A stretch of 64,000 nucleotides of DNA from Haloplanus sp. XH21. Lineage in GTDB: Archaea > Halobacteriota > Halobacteria > Halobacteriales > Haloferacaceae. Position 1 is the first letter of the stretch; each line of letters opens with the position of its first letter. Of this stretch, positions 43,354 to 52,926 are shown piece by piece. Where the stretch lies: NCBI RefSeq assembly GCF_023276355.1, contig NZ_JALLPL010000001.1, forward strand, positions 868,001 to 932,000, written 5' to 3'. The translations under genes and the position numbers were made by a program. Below the pieces are notes generated by a model, which ran no database searches, had not been told where the DNA came from, and saw nothing but the letters and a program-made list of their open reading frames with translations.

Positions 43354-44112
43354 TCACAGCCCCGTGGGGTGGTCGATGTACGTCGTCTCGACGCCCCACT
43401 CTTCGCACAGCGACCCGAGCGCGCGGACGCCGAACGTCTCGGTCGCGTAGTGACCCGCGAGGAAGACGTTCAGCCCGCGGTCGCGGGCCTCGTGGTACGC
43501 TTTCTGCTTGCCCTCGCCGGTGACGAGGGCGTCGAGTCCGGCGTCGGCCGCCTCCTCGATCCAGTCGACGCCGCTCCCGGTGACGATGCCGATGTCCTCG
43601 ATGTGATCCGGGCCGAAGCCGAGCACCTGCGTCTCGGTGTCGAGTTCCCGATCCAGCAGCGCGGCGAGTTCGTCGACGCCGGAGGAATCTCTCGCCGTCC
43701 CTCGCGTGCCGACGTATTCGGGGCCGAACGTTCCGAACGGTGCCCGGTCCTCGAGACCCAACACGTCCGCGAGACCGGCGGCGTTGCCGAGTTCTTGGTG
43801 GCCGTCGAGGGGGAGATGAGAGACGTACAGCGCCACGTCCTCGCGAACGAGCGGTTCGATCCGGTCGTAGTTGAGGCCGGTGAGGTGGTCGAACCCGCCC
43901 CACGCGAGGCCATGGTGGACGAGTAGCGCGTCGGCGTCTCGGTCGATGGCCGCGTCGATCGTCGCTTCGGCGGCGTCGACGGCGAGAGCCACGCGGTCGA
44001 CGGTCCCCGTCTCACGGCCGACCTGCAGGCCGTTGGCGCTCGCGTCGATGTCGGCGTAGTCGTTGGTGCGAAGCCGGTCGTCGAGTCGGGCGACGAGTTC
44101 GCTGCGGTCCAT
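43354..44112 (-). CDS. Nif3-like dinuclear metal centre protein
   Basis: A 252-residue NIF3/YbgI family protein. Metal-binding residues are visible as HHGLAWGG and HLPLDGH near the middle of the first half and GHYATETFG at the end. NGLQVG near the N-terminus is conserved. Members form hexameric rings with a dinuclear metal site; the reaction is not established. It lies between deoxyhypusine synthase and agmatinase on the same strand, with short gaps. Confidence 0.88.
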   Translation of the reverse strand: MDRSELVARLDDRLRTNDYADIDASANGLQVGRETGTVDRVALAVDAAEATIDAAIDRDADALLVHHGLAWGGFDHLTGLNYDRIEPLVREDVALYVSHLPLDGHQELGNAAGLADVLGLEDRAPFGTFGPEYVGTRGTARDSSGVDELAALLDRELDTETQVLGFGPDHIEDIGIVTGSGVDWIEEAADAGLDALVTGEGKQKAYHEARDRGLNVFLAGHYATETFGVRALGSLCEEWGVETTYIDHPTGL

Positions 44113-44143
44113 ACGTCGTCTCCGGTCGCGAGGGGTTTGTAGC

Positions 44144-44983
44144 CTAGGGCTCGCCGTCGGCGTGCGCGAACACGAGATCACGGAGGAGTTTCCCGCCGAG
44201 CGTCGCCGCCTGCCCGTCGTCGCGGTCGTTCACCTCGACGACATCGCCGCCGTCGGCGAGGGGGGCGACCGCGCGGACGACCGAGCGCATCTCGCGGGCC
44301 GAGAGCCCGCCGGGTTCCATCGTTCCCGTGCCGGGCGCGGCGGCGGGGTCGGCGGCGTCGATGTCGACGCTCAGATACGTAGTGGCGCTCGCGGGGTCGA
44401 CGGCGTCGGTCACGGCGTCGCGGACGGCGGCGACGCCCTGTGCAGTCACCGTCTCCGGGGAGATGACGGTCACGTCGTCGTCGGCCGCCCGGTCCCATTC
44501 CGTCTCGCTACCGGCACGGGCACCGACGACGATGGCGTGGTCGGCCGTTTCGAGCGCGTGCCGGGTCACGCAGGCGTGGCTCCATGGATTGCCGTCGAAG
44601 TCGGCCCGGAGATCGAGGTGGGCGTCGAGACAGACGAAGAGATCCGGATCGACCGCCCGGACGCCGGCGATGGAGACGGTGTGTTCGCCGCCGAGCAGGA
44701 GGGGGACGGCGCCGTCCGTGACGATATCACGGAGTGTTCCGGCGAGGTAGTCGACGTACTCCGCGGCGTCGTCCCACGCGTGGATGTCGCCGTGGTCGTG
44801 CACGGAGAGGCCGGAGAAGTGATGGCCGGTTCGGTGATCGTAATCCTCGAACGAGGCGGCGAACTTCCGGATCCGATCGGGCCCGAACCGGGTTCCTGGC
44901 TGGAAGGTCGTCGAGATGCCGAGCGGTGCGCCCACGACGACGTAGTCGGCCGCGTCGCGGCCGGCGGACGCACCGGGGAACAT
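44144..44983 (-). CDS. speB: Agmatinase (ureohydrolase family)
   Basis: A 279-residue ureohydrolase. Manganese-site motifs are GGEHTVS, DAHLDLR and SVDIDAADPAAAPGTG. It should hydrolyse agmatine, or an aminopropyl/aminobutyl-agmatine-like adduct, to release urea. Its start lies 1 base from the stop of the aIF5A gene, so the two are one operon. Together with deoxyhypusine synthase this points to hypusination of aIF5A using agmatine rather than spermidine. Confidence 0.9.
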   Translation of the reverse strand: MFPGASAGRDAADYVVVGAPLGISTTFQPGTRFGPDRIRKFAASFEDYDHRTGHHFSGLSVHDHGDIHAWDDAAEYVDYLAGTLRDIVTDGAVPLLLGGEHTVSIAGVRAVDPDLFVCLDAHLDLRADFDGNPWSHACVTRHALETADHAIVVGARAGSETEWDRAADDDVTVISPETVTAQGVAAVRDAVTDAVDPASATTYLSVDIDAADPAAAPGTGTMEPGGLSAREMRSVVRAVAPLADGGDVVEVNDRDDGQAATLGGKLLRDLVFAHADGEP

Positions 44984-45358
44984 CTACACGATCTTCCGCT
45001 GGCCTTCGTACTCCAGGTACTCGATCTCGTCGTCGGGCGACAGGTCCTCGTCTTCCGGAATGCGCATCGTGAACGTCTCGTAGGTGTCGAGGTCCATGAT
45101 CTGGGCGTCGTCACCGGAGACGGAGACGACCTGGCCGCCCTTCCGTTCGATTATCGGCACCCACACCTTCGCGTCGACCGGCTGGCTGAGCGAGCGCTTC
45201 TTGCCGTCGAAGACGCCCTGTCCTTCGATTCGTGCCTTGGCACTGCCGTGTTTCCCGGGCTTTGCAGTGCTGTACGACTTGATTTCACACGAGGCGCTGT
45301 CCATCATCACGTAGCTTCCCTCTTGCAGTTCACGCACCTGCTTTTGCTCTTTAGCCAT
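44984..45358 (-). CDS. eif5a: Translation factor aIF5A
   Basis: A 124-residue factor. The modification loop [14 protein letters not shown] holds Lys36, the lysine turned into (deoxy)hypusine. The N-terminal SH3-like barrel is followed by the OB domain ([20 protein letters not shown], then [12 protein letters not shown]). It acts at the ribosome to relieve stalling. A TATA box GTATAAAC (45382-45389) is about 27 bases before the start. It is the first gene of an operon with agmatinase. Confidence 0.97.
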   Translation of the reverse strand: MAKEQKQVRELQEGSYVMMDSASCEIKSYSTAKPGKHGSAKARIEGQGVFDGKKRSLSQPVDAKVWVPIIERKGGQVVSVSGDDAQIMDLDTYETFTMRIPEDEDLSPDDEIEYLEYEGQRKIV

Positions 45359-45381
45359 ATCCAGCGATAACGGAAGCCGGT

Positions 45382-45389
45382 GTATAAAC
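45382..45389 (-). promoter_or_regulatory. TATA box of the aIF5A operon
   Basis: GTTTATAC on the minus strand is centred 27 bases before the aIF5A start codon at 45358. Confidence 0.6.
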
Positions 45390-45418
45390 GGTTTGGAAAC
45401 CCGCTATCGGCCCGTTCA

Positions 45419-45559
45419 TACGGTTTATTGTCAGTCAGTACCGGTGGGTCGCCGGACGCCCCGGCGAACCGACAGTAATACTGCCGGCTGGAAGTCAATC
45501 AAGATATCCGCCATCCCGCGATGACGGATATCCCGAGACAGTTACAATAATCCGTATCA
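45419..45559. repeat. Palindromic MITE-like repeat, copy B
   Basis: A 141-base element. Its ends are the same as copy A: TACGGTTTATTG and TCAGTACCGGTGG on the left, and on the minus strand TGATACGGATTATTGTAACT on the right. It differs inside: a hairpin GTCGCCGG-ACGC-CCCGGCGAAC and a second inverted repeat GATATCCGCCATC with GATGACGGATATC. Bases 45557-45559 are the stop codon of the kinase gene on the minus strand. Confidence 0.75.
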
Positions 45560-47230
45560 CTTCTCGCGTCGCCGCCGCATCTCCTGGCGGGTGAACTGTG
45601 GCCGCGCCGTGACCCCGCGCCGTTCCCGGAGCGAACGATAGAGCAAGACGGCGACGGGGACGGTGATCACGCCGGCGACGATGGCCGCCTCGGGCGTCTC
45701 GTTGAACGCGTAGAGCAGGGATGTCGAGAGCACGCCGACGGCGACGAGGATGCTGTAGGCGATGCGCTTGGCGAGGCGGTCGAGCACGTCGTGTTCGTCG
45801 TCGAGTTGCACCTGCACCGTGAGGTCGTCGCGCTTGACCCGGTCGAGCACGTCGTCGAGTTTCGGCGGGACGGTCACCAGCGACCGCGCGGTATCCTCTA
45901 GCTGGTCGCCGGCCGATTCGACGGCCTGTCGCACGCCCTCCTCGCGATACCCCTGCTCGGTGAGGTAGTCGGTGGCGACGGCGATGAAATCGAAGTCGGG
46001 GTCGAGCGTGACACAGACGCCTTCGACCACCGTCGCCACCCGGAGGATGAGCGCGAAGTTCCGCGGGAGCCGCAGCGGGAAGTCGTAGATGGTGTCCTCG
46101 ACCTGCTGGATGACCTGCTGGACGCGGTACTGCTCCAAGTTCTCGCCGCGGACGTCGGCGATGGCGAGTTCCATCACGTTGCCCATCACCTCGCGGTCGG
46201 CTTCGGGGCTGAGCGTCCCCATCTCGATCATCGCGTCGAGGATGCCGTCGATGTCCTGGTTGGCAACGGCGACGTAGAAGTCGACGATTTTCTCCTGGAA
46301 GTAGGCGTCGACGCGCCCGCTCATGCCGAAGTCATAGAAGATGATGGCGCCGTCGTCGTCGACCGCCAGATTCCCGGGGTGGGGGTCGGCGTGGAAGACA
46401 CCGTCTTCGATGATCATCTGGAGGTAGACGCGCTGCAGGCTCTCGGCGAGGGCGGTGCGGTCGTGTCCCCGTTCGTCGAGCGTGTCGATGTCGTTGATCT
46501 TGACGCCCTCGATGTACTCCATGACGAGGACGCGCTCGCCGGAGAGGTCGTTGACGGCCGACGGGATCCGAATCCGATCGTTATCTTGGAAGTTTCCCCG
46601 AATCTCGTCGAGCATCCGTCGTTCGCGGTCGTAGTTCATCTCCTGTCGGATCGTGGTGTCGAACTCGTCGGCGAGATTCGAGAGGGAGAACCGTCGCGAC
46701 TCGTCGATGAACCGCAGGAGGATGGGAAGGAGCCACTGGACCGCCCGCAGGTCGGCCTCGACGAGGGCCTCGACGCCCGGACGCCGCACCTTGATCGCGA
46801 CGGTGTCGCCCTCGTAGGTGGCGCGATACACCTGCCCGAGACTGGCGCCGCTGATGGCGTCCCGTTCGAAGTCGTCGAACACCTCGTCGACGGGACCGAC
46901 TTCGTCTTCGATGATGGGCCGTGTCTCCGCCCACTCGGCGGGCGGGACGTCGTCCTGGAGCGAGGTGAGCACGTCGATGTACGCCGGCGGGAGGACATCG
47001 GGGCGGGTCGACAGCAGTTGACCGAGTTTGATGAACGTCGGCCCGAGGGTGAGCAGCGAGTCGAGGAGGCGGTCGGCTCGCTCTCGCTGTGTCGCGGGGT
47101 CGACGCTCCGTGGGCCGCCGAACAGGAGGAAGCGCCGCCGATCGCGGGCGTAGGCGACGAGGAGGGGGAGAAACTGGTGGACGACTCGGACGAACCGCCA
47201 GTAGGCGCGGAGATTGACCAGCGTGACCAC
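45557..47230 (-). CDS. ABC1/UbiB/AarF-family atypical kinase
   Basis: A 557-residue protein. Family motifs are FIKLGQLLSTRPDVLP (the KxGQ motif), SGASLGQVYRA in place of a Gly-rich loop, AIKVRRPG with the ATP lysine, and DPHPGNL with FYDFGMSG for metal binding. Two C-terminal hydrophobic helices (about 495-540) anchor it. Relatives support quinone synthesis or lipid metabolism as ATPases. It is in an operon behind a small heat-shock protein (6-base gap). The repeat supplies its stop codon. Confidence 0.92.
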   Translation of the reverse strand: MVTLVNLRAYWRFVRVVHQFLPLLVAYARDRRRFLLFGGPRSVDPATQRERADRLLDSLLTLGPTFIKLGQLLSTRPDVLPPAYIDVLTSLQDDVPPAEWAETRPIIEDEVGPVDEVFDDFERDAISGASLGQVYRATYEGDTVAIKVRRPGVEALVEADLRAVQWLLPILLRFIDESRRFSLSNLADEFDTTIRQEMNYDRERRMLDEIRGNFQDNDRIRIPSAVNDLSGERVLVMEYIEGVKINDIDTLDERGHDRTALAESLQRVYLQMIIEDGVFHADPHPGNLAVDDDGAIIFYDFGMSGRVDAYFQEKIVDFYVAVANQDIDGILDAMIEMGTLSPEADREVMGNVMELAIADVRGENLEQYRVQQVIQQVEDTIYDFPLRLPRNFALILRVATVVEGVCVTLDPDFDFIAVATDYLTEQGYREEGVRQAVESAGDQLEDTARSLVTVPPKLDDVLDRVKRDDLTVQVQLDDEHDVLDRLAKRIAYSILVAVGVLSTSLLYAFNETPEAAIVAGVITVPVAVLLYRSLRERRGVTARPQFTRQEMRRRREK

Positions 47231-47236
47231 CCGGGC

Positions 47237-47593
47237 TTACGCGTCCTCGATGGGGATGGATTGCTCCGGCGCGGCCTCGTGTTTGGGGAGGCGGAGTTCG
47301 AGAACGCCCCGTTCGACCGACCCCTCGGCGCCCGCCCCCGTCGCATCCGGCGGCAGGGGGAGTTCGGCGTCGAGAAAGAGGGAGCGATCCTCCCGAACGT
47401 AGTCGAATCCTTCGGGCAGCGTCTTCTCGCGGCGTGCCTCGATGTGGAGGCGGCCGCGTTCGACACGCACGTCGACGGTTTCGGCGGTCGCGCCCGGCAG
47501 GTCGAGGACGAGCAGGTAGGCGTCGTCGCTTTCGAGCAGGTCCGCAAACACGGCCTCGGGGAGTTCTCGAAGCGCGTCCCGAAGTGCTGACAT
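47237..47593 (-). CDS. Hsp20/alpha-crystallin-type small heat-shock protein
   Basis: A 118-residue protein with the alpha-crystallin domain: LLVLDLPGATAETVDVRVER, then REKTLPEGFDYVREDRSLF and VERGVLELRLPK. It lacks the C-terminal IxI motif in full (only SIPI is near the end). It is probably an ATP-independent chaperone; close relatives include GvpH. The ATG at 47593 gives the normal length. It is the first gene of an operon with the AarF-type kinase. Confidence 0.85.
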   Translation of the reverse strand: MSALRDALRELPEAVFADLLESDDAYLLVLDLPGATAETVDVRVERGRLHIEARREKTLPEGFDYVREDRSLFLDAELPLPPDATGAGAEGSVERGVLELRLPKHEAAPEQSIPIEDA

Positions 47594-47708
47594 GCCCCCG
47601 CATAGGGAGTGGGTGGCGAAAAAGGCCGTGGTGTGGGTGGTGGCGACCGCGGCCGAATAACTAAGTCGGTCGCCCGTCCAGTGCCCACGTCTAGCCGGCA
47701 CTGCTCCA

Positions 47709-48761
47709 ATGCTCTCGCTCGTTCCCGCCGCCGTCGGCGTCGCCCTCATGCTCACGCTTGCGGCCGGCGCGTACGCCGCCTCGCGGACCGACGGCCTCGA
47801 CTACCGGACGGCCGTCCTCGCTGCGGCCGTGGCGGTGGCCGTCGGCGGCGCCGCCGTGACCGCGGTGTCAGTCGCTCCCGCGGGCGAACCCGCGGCCGCT
47901 GACGGCTCCGAACCGAGGGTCACCACGACACCGGCGCCGGGGACCGCGACGCCGACTGCGATCCCCACTCCGACCGACACCCCGCGTTCTCCCTCCACCG
48001 CGTCGACCGTCGTCAGCGTCGCCGCGGGCGACAGACTCACGTACCGAACGGCGTCGGGCGCGAAACGAACGGTGCGGCTCGCGGGGGTCGATGCACCCGG
48101 CGTCGAGGGCGCGTCACCCCGGCAGTTCGACGGCGTGCTGACGGGAAGCCGTGGCCGCGCGTGTCTCGCTGATCAGGGCCGGCGGTCGGTGCGTGCCCTC
48201 CGTGGTCGCCTCCTCGACGAGACGGTGACCGTCCGTGTGGTCGACGAGCGCGGAACGCCGACGGCCGTGGTGACACACGACAGCCGGTCGATCAACCGCC
48301 ATCTCGTGGCCAGAGGATACGTCCGGGCCACCGACGGGCGCTACGACGACGCCGAACGCGCCGCCCGGAGCGCCACCCTCGGCGTCTGGTCGTGCACGCT
48401 CGTCGAACCCGACCGCCCGATTCGGGCCGACGCCAGCACGGGCCTGCGCATCGCCGCTGTCCACCCCAACCCGCCCGGCGACGACGCCGCGGCCCTGAAC
48501 GAGGAGTACGTCGTCATCGAGAACACCGGTCGAACGACCGTCGACCTCTCCAACTGGTGGCTCACGGTCGGTGACACGGTGGTCCTCCTCGACGGCCCGG
48601 CACTCCATCCCGGCACGAACCTCGTCGTTCACGTCGGGACGGGACGGGACACCGACGGCCACCTGTATTTGGGCGCCACGAGGCCCCTCCTCGGAAACGC
48701 TCATGGAACGTTGAAACTCTCCGATGGTGACTCCAACCGGTCAGTCAGGCTGACGTACTGA
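47709..48761 (+). CDS. Membrane-anchored nuclease-like protein with lamin-tail domain
   Basis: A 350-residue protein. Two hydrophobic helices lie within the first 60 residues, then a Thr/Pro linker (about 70-95). A staphylococcal-nuclease-like OB domain spans about 98-235 (RLAGVDAPGVEG, then SINRHLVARGYVRA); the usual Glu after the PE motif is not clear, so catalysis is uncertain. A lamin-tail domain follows (about 240-350, LNEEYVVIENTGRTTVDLSN, then WWLTV). It probably acts outside the cell. Confidence 0.82.
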   Translation: MLSLVPAAVGVALMLTLAAGAYAASRTDGLDYRTAVLAAAVAVAVGGAAVTAVSVAPAGEPAAADGSEPRVTTTPAPGTATPTAIPTPTDTPRSPSTASTVVSVAAGDRLTYRTASGAKRTVRLAGVDAPGVEGASPRQFDGVLTGSRGRACLADQGRRSVRALRGRLLDETVTVRVVDERGTPTAVVTHDSRSINRHLVARGYVRATDGRYDDAERAARSATLGVWSCTLVEPDRPIRADASTGLRIAAVHPNPPGDDAAALNEEYVVIENTGRTTVDLSNWWLTVGDTVVLLDGPALHPGTNLVVHVGTGRDTDGHLYLGATRPLLGNAHGTLKLSDGDSNRSVRLTY

Positions 48762-48807
48762 CTAAAATCGGCTGGTACCGAAGTTCTGACTGAACCACTG
48801 TCGAATA

Positions 48808-48834
48808 AAACAAGAAGAAAGTTTAACCTTGTTT
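48808..48834. promoter_or_regulatory. Inverted repeat over the promoter of the COG1361-MMPL operon
   Basis: AAACAAG (48808-48814) and CTTGTTT (48828-48834) are perfect inverted arms flanking the likely TATA element GTTTAAC (48821-48827). A second pair, CTGAAC (48790) and GTTCAG (48842), lies outside. This looks like an operator for a repressor of the operon. Confidence 0.45.
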
Positions 48835-48889
48835 CAGTTTTGTTCAGCCAATCGTCATCGTTATCATCGGCCACCTGCAGGTGCCTCCA

Positions 48890-50518
48890 ATGAGGCGGAT
48901 TACGATTCTTGGCGTCGTCGTCCTGTTGTTGCTCGCGCCGATCGTTCCCGCGGTCGGGTCGAGCGTCGTGACGGGGAACCCGCAGTTGAGTCACAGCGTG
49001 GCCGACAACACGTTCCAGGCCAATCAGGACGCGACGCTCACCGTCGTCACGACCAACGACGGCAACATCGAGGACGGGGGTATCGGCCGGTTCGAAGACC
49101 AGGTCCAGAGCGCACGGAGCGTGCAGATGCGGGTCGTCGAGTCCCAGGTCGAGGGTCCGATCGATGTCAAGACGGGGACGGTGACGACCGGAAGCATCGG
49201 TCCCGGTGGCGCCGCCCGGTTCGACTTCGATCTGGAGATCGGGAGCGCCGACCCCGGCACCTACACCGTTCCCGTCCGCGTCACCTACCGCCACGCTCGG
49301 GCGGTCATCTATGACGAGACGAGCAGTGGCCCCGCCAACATCGAGTACGTCTGGCTCGACGAGGAGCGGACCGTCGACCTGCAGATCCGGATCGAGGAGC
49401 AGGCGTCGTTCGATATCGTCTCCGAGGGCTCGAACGAACTGCTCGCTGGCGACACCGGGTCGCTCGACTTCACGATCGAGAACACGGGCACGCGGACCGC
49501 GTCGAACGCGACCGTGAACCTCCAGTCTCAGGCGTCGGGGCTCTTCTTCGGGAGCGCGTCGGCGCCAGCGGCCGAGACGAGCGTGTTCGTTCGGTCGCTG
49601 GCCCCCGGTGAGACGCGCCGCGTCTCGGTACAGGTCGGCGCCGACACGGACCTCTCGCCCGGCGAGTATCCGATCGATACCGTCGTCAGCTACCGCGATC
49701 AGAACGACATCACCCGTCGATCGGAGACGCTCACGACCGGCGTGAACGTGCGCCCCGAGCGCTCCTTCGCCCTCGAGGATCTCTCCACGTCGATGTTCCG
49801 TGTCGACGAGTCGGAGGCCACACTCTCGGGGCGCATCGTTAACACCGGGCCGGCGCCCGCGCGGAACGTCGTCGTCCGGCTGCAGAACGGTGGCATCGTC
49901 ACGCCGACGAACGGCGAGTCGGCGGTCGGAACGCTCGACCCCGGCGAGTCGGCCCTCGTCTCCTTCACCGCCGCCATCCCCGGTGAGGCCGACCCCGGCA
50001 CCAACTCGCTCTCGTTCGGCGTGGAGTACGAGAACGCCCAAGGAAAGGTACGGACGGCCTCGGAACCCATCCGAAAGACGGTGGAGATCGGTCCCTCGCA
50101 GGACCGCTTTGCCGTGTCGAACGTCTCGACGACGGTGACGCCGGGCGGGACGGCCCGCCTCACCGTCGACGTTCGGTACGTCGGCGAGGAGCCGATCACG
50201 GCGGTTAACGCCCGCCTGTTCACCAGCGATCCGCTGTCGACGTCCGACGACGGCGCGCATCTCGGCGCGATGGATCCGGGCGAGACGGCGACCGCCACGT
50301 TCCGTATCAGCGCCACGAGCGATGCGCTTCCCAAGGCGTACGGCGCCTCGATCGAAGCCCGCTACGACGAGGCCGACGGTGACACCGCGTTCACCGATGG
50401 GATGCCGATCGGCGTGGCTGTGGACGAACCGTCCGGCGGTCCGCCGGTGCTCCCCATCGCCATCGCCGTGATCGTCCTTCTGGTGATCGGCGCCACTGTG
50501 TGGTATCGACGACGATGA
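48890..50518 (+). CDS. COG1361-type secreted repeat protein with C-terminal anchor
   Basis: A 542-residue protein with a Sec signal peptide (ITILGVVVLLLLAPIVPAVG) and several Ig-like or CARDB-like repeats of about 130 residues (LDFTIENTGTRTASNATVNL; LSGRIVNTGPAPARNVVVRL; LTVDVRYVGEEPITAVNARL). A C-terminal transmembrane helix ends in YRRR, leaving the repeats outside the cell. Such proteins usually stand next to MMPL-type exporters, as here, and may act as adaptor or periplasmic-space partner. The ATG at 48890 is preferred to a GTG at 48881. Confidence 0.82.
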   Translation: MRRITILGVVVLLLLAPIVPAVGSSVVTGNPQLSHSVADNTFQANQDATLTVVTTNDGNIEDGGIGRFEDQVQSARSVQMRVVESQVEGPIDVKTGTVTTGSIGPGGAARFDFDLEIGSADPGTYTVPVRVTYRHARAVIYDETSSGPANIEYVWLDEERTVDLQIRIEEQASFDIVSEGSNELLAGDTGSLDFTIENTGTRTASNATVNLQSQASGLFFGSASAPAAETSVFVRSLAPGETRRVSVQVGADTDLSPGEYPIDTVVSYRDQNDITRRSETLTTGVNVRPERSFALEDLSTSMFRVDESEATLSGRIVNTGPAPARNVVVRLQNGGIVTPTNGESAVGTLDPGESALVSFTAAIPGEADPGTNSLSFGVEYENAQGKVRTASEPIRKTVEIGPSQDRFAVSNVSTTVTPGGTARLTVDVRYVGEEPITAVNARLFTSDPLSTSDDGAHLGAMDPGETATATFRISATSDALPKAYGASIEARYDEADGDTAFTDGMPIGVAVDEPSGGPPVLPIAIAVIVLLVIGATVWYRRR

Positions 50519-50563
50519 CCGGACGCTCGACGGTCGCCGGACGCTGCCGTCGACACGCGGAGA

Positions 50564-52888
50564 GTGACTAACGTGCATACGCTTCGAACGCTGTTTCGGA
50601 CGATCGGTCACGAGATCCAGGCGCATCCAGTCGCGACGCTGCTGATCGCGGCCGTGTTACTGTTCACCGCCTTCGGTGGGGCCGCACAGATCACGAGCGT
50701 CACCGGCGACGCGGCGTTCACCGGCGAGAATCCCACGCTGGAGACGTTCGACGACGCGTTCGACCGCGGTTCGATTTCGGTGATGGTCCGCGGAGAGACC
50801 ACCGATCCTGCGACGCTCAGCGCGATCGCCCGGTTCGACGACCGCATGTCGTCCGTCGAGGACGTCGCGTACGTCTCGAGTCCCGCCGACCGCGTCAGGG
50901 CGGAGTACGGCCGGATCCCCGACTCACAGGAGAAGATCGAGCGCGTCATCGGCACCCCGGACACCGTCTTCGTGCAGGTAGTGTTCGACCCCGGCCTCTC
51001 ACAGGCGGAGACGCGGCCCATCTACACGGAAGCGCTGAACGCCGAAGAGTGGGCGCGCTTCCCGGTCGGCGTGGACGTGATCATCACGGGGTCGGCGGCG
51101 TTCTCCGCCCAGTTGTCGGAGCTGATCGGGCAGAGCACCAACCAGTTACTCGGCCTCGCCGTGGGGCTGATGATCGTCGCGCTCTTTTTCCTCTTTCGGG
51201 GGGTGCGGCTGCGTCTGCTCCCGATCGTCGCGGTGTTTACCGGCGTTCTCTACACGTTCGGTGCGATCGGCTACGCTGGGGTGCCGAACTCGACGCTGAC
51301 GAGTTCGGTCTTCCCCATCCTGATCGGCCTCGGCATCGACTACTCCGTCCAGTTCCACGAGCGATACGAGGAGGAACTGGAGCGTCACGAGCCACGTGAA
51401 GCGCTGCCGAGAGCGCTGTCGGGCATCGGGCCGCCGGTGTTCATCGCCATGCTCGCCGCCGCCCTCGGCTTCGGGGCGACGTGGGTGTCGACGCTCGGGA
51501 CGCCCGCGTTCGTCTGGTTCGCCCAGACGTCCATCTTCGGCGTGTTGCTCACCTTCCTCGCAGGGGTGCTGGTCTTACTCCCGATACTGACGCTGTACGC
51601 GCGGTATCGGGGGCCGGACGATGCGGACGAGAGCGACAGCCAGCAGTCGGACACGGACGAGACCGAGTCGGCGGACGGTCCCCGTGTGGACCCCGCCGAG
51701 CGGGAAGTCACCGATCCGACCGACTCCGAACGGGTCGGCGTCGTTGGCCGGACGCTCGGGCGGATGTCGCGGACGCTCGCGGCCAACCCCGGGATCGTGT
51801 TACTCGTCGCCCTGCTGTTGATGGGCGCCGGATTTCAGGCCGGACAGGGGCTGGATACGCTCGCCGACACCGAGGGGTTCGTCCCACAGGATCTGCCGGC
51901 GTACGTCGATCTCCAGCAGTTCCGCGCCCAGACCGGCGGCGGCGCGGCCGTCCAGTACGATGTCCTCGTCACCGGGAGTGATCTCACCAATCCCGCGGTG
52001 TTGCACTGGATGGAGCAGTTCGAGCAGGTGGCCGTCGGTGCGCCACTGATTCAGGGGGTGGACTCGCCCGCGACGCTCGTCGCCGAGCACAACGGCGGCG
52101 AGATACCCGAGACGCAGACGGGGGTCGAGCGCGTCCTCGCCGACGTGCCCGCACAGGAGCGCGCCAACTACTACAACGACGGTGTTGCCCACATTACCGT
52201 CATCGGCGCCCAGGACATGACGACCGGCGAGACGCTGTCGTTCATCTCGAACGTCAACGACGCCATCGCGTTCAGCAACCCGCCGCCGGGCGTCGACCCG
52301 ACCCTCACCGGAACGGCGGCCATCACGCCTCCGTCGATCGTCGACCAGATCGAGAGCCGGAACGTGACGACGGGGCTCGGCGTCCTGTTCGTCTTCGGCC
52401 TGCTGTTGCTGTACTACCGGAACCTCGTGAAAGCCGTCGCGCCGCTGGTGCCGATGCTCTTCGTCATCGGCTGGCAGAACCTCTATATGGCGGCGCTCGA
52501 CATCCCCGTCTCGCCGCTCGGCGCCTCGCTCGGCGCCATGACCGTCGGTATCGGCGCCGAATACACCATCATCGTGATGGAGCGATACTACGAGGAGAAA
52601 GCCCGGCCGGGCTCGAGCAAACTCGACGCCGTGGAGACGGCCGCCACCCGCGTCGGCAAGGCCATCTCCGTCTCGGGAATGACCACCGTCTTCGGCTTCT
52701 CGGCGCTCACGCTCTCGCCGTTCCCCATCCTCGGCGACTTCGGCTACCTGACCGTCGGCGTCATCTTCCTGACGCTGGTGGCCGCGCTGGCGACGCTGCC
52801 GCCGACGCTGATCCTCCTCGACACGACCGCCGAGCGCCTCCGATCACTGTTCGAGCGCTCGCGTGGGGGCGACGTGACGGCGCGGTGA
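50564..52888 (+). CDS. MMPL/RND-superfamily exporter
   Basis: A 774-residue protein built of two similar halves, each with one helix, a large outside loop, then five or six helices. The sterol-sensing-like block with charged residues is FPILIGLGIDYSVQFHERYE in the first half and GAMTVGIGAEYTIIVMERYY in the second, where the Asp/Glu-Tyr pairs carry protons in this family. The acidic central loop is at about 350-400. It may export lipids or amphiphilic compounds. The GTG at 50564 follows the COG1361 gene by 45 bases; a GTG at 50573 is an alternative. Confidence 0.87.
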   Translation: MTNVHTLRTLFRTIGHEIQAHPVATLLIAAVLLFTAFGGAAQITSVTGDAAFTGENPTLETFDDAFDRGSISVMVRGETTDPATLSAIARFDDRMSSVEDVAYVSSPADRVRAEYGRIPDSQEKIERVIGTPDTVFVQVVFDPGLSQAETRPIYTEALNAEEWARFPVGVDVIITGSAAFSAQLSELIGQSTNQLLGLAVGLMIVALFFLFRGVRLRLLPIVAVFTGVLYTFGAIGYAGVPNSTLTSSVFPILIGLGIDYSVQFHERYEEELERHEPREALPRALSGIGPPVFIAMLAAALGFGATWVSTLGTPAFVWFAQTSIFGVLLTFLAGVLVLLPILTLYARYRGPDDADESDSQQSDTDETESADGPRVDPAEREVTDPTDSERVGVVGRTLGRMSRTLAANPGIVLLVALLLMGAGFQAGQGLDTLADTEGFVPQDLPAYVDLQQFRAQTGGGAAVQYDVLVTGSDLTNPAVLHWMEQFEQVAVGAPLIQGVDSPATLVAEHNGGEIPETQTGVERVLADVPAQERANYYNDGVAHITVIGAQDMTTGETLSFISNVNDAIAFSNPPPGVDPTLTGTAAITPPSIVDQIESRNVTTGLGVLFVFGLLLLYYRNLVKAVAPLVPMLFVIGWQNLYMAALDIPVSPLGASLGAMTVGIGAEYTIIVMERYYEEKARPGSSKLDAVETAATRVGKAISVSGMTTVFGFSALTLSPFPILGDFGYLTVGVIFLTLVAALATLPPTLILLDTTAERLRSLFERSRGGDVTAR

Positions 52889-52926
52889 TGGGAACGACTA
52901 ACTGACCCCGGGTCCAGACGGCAACT

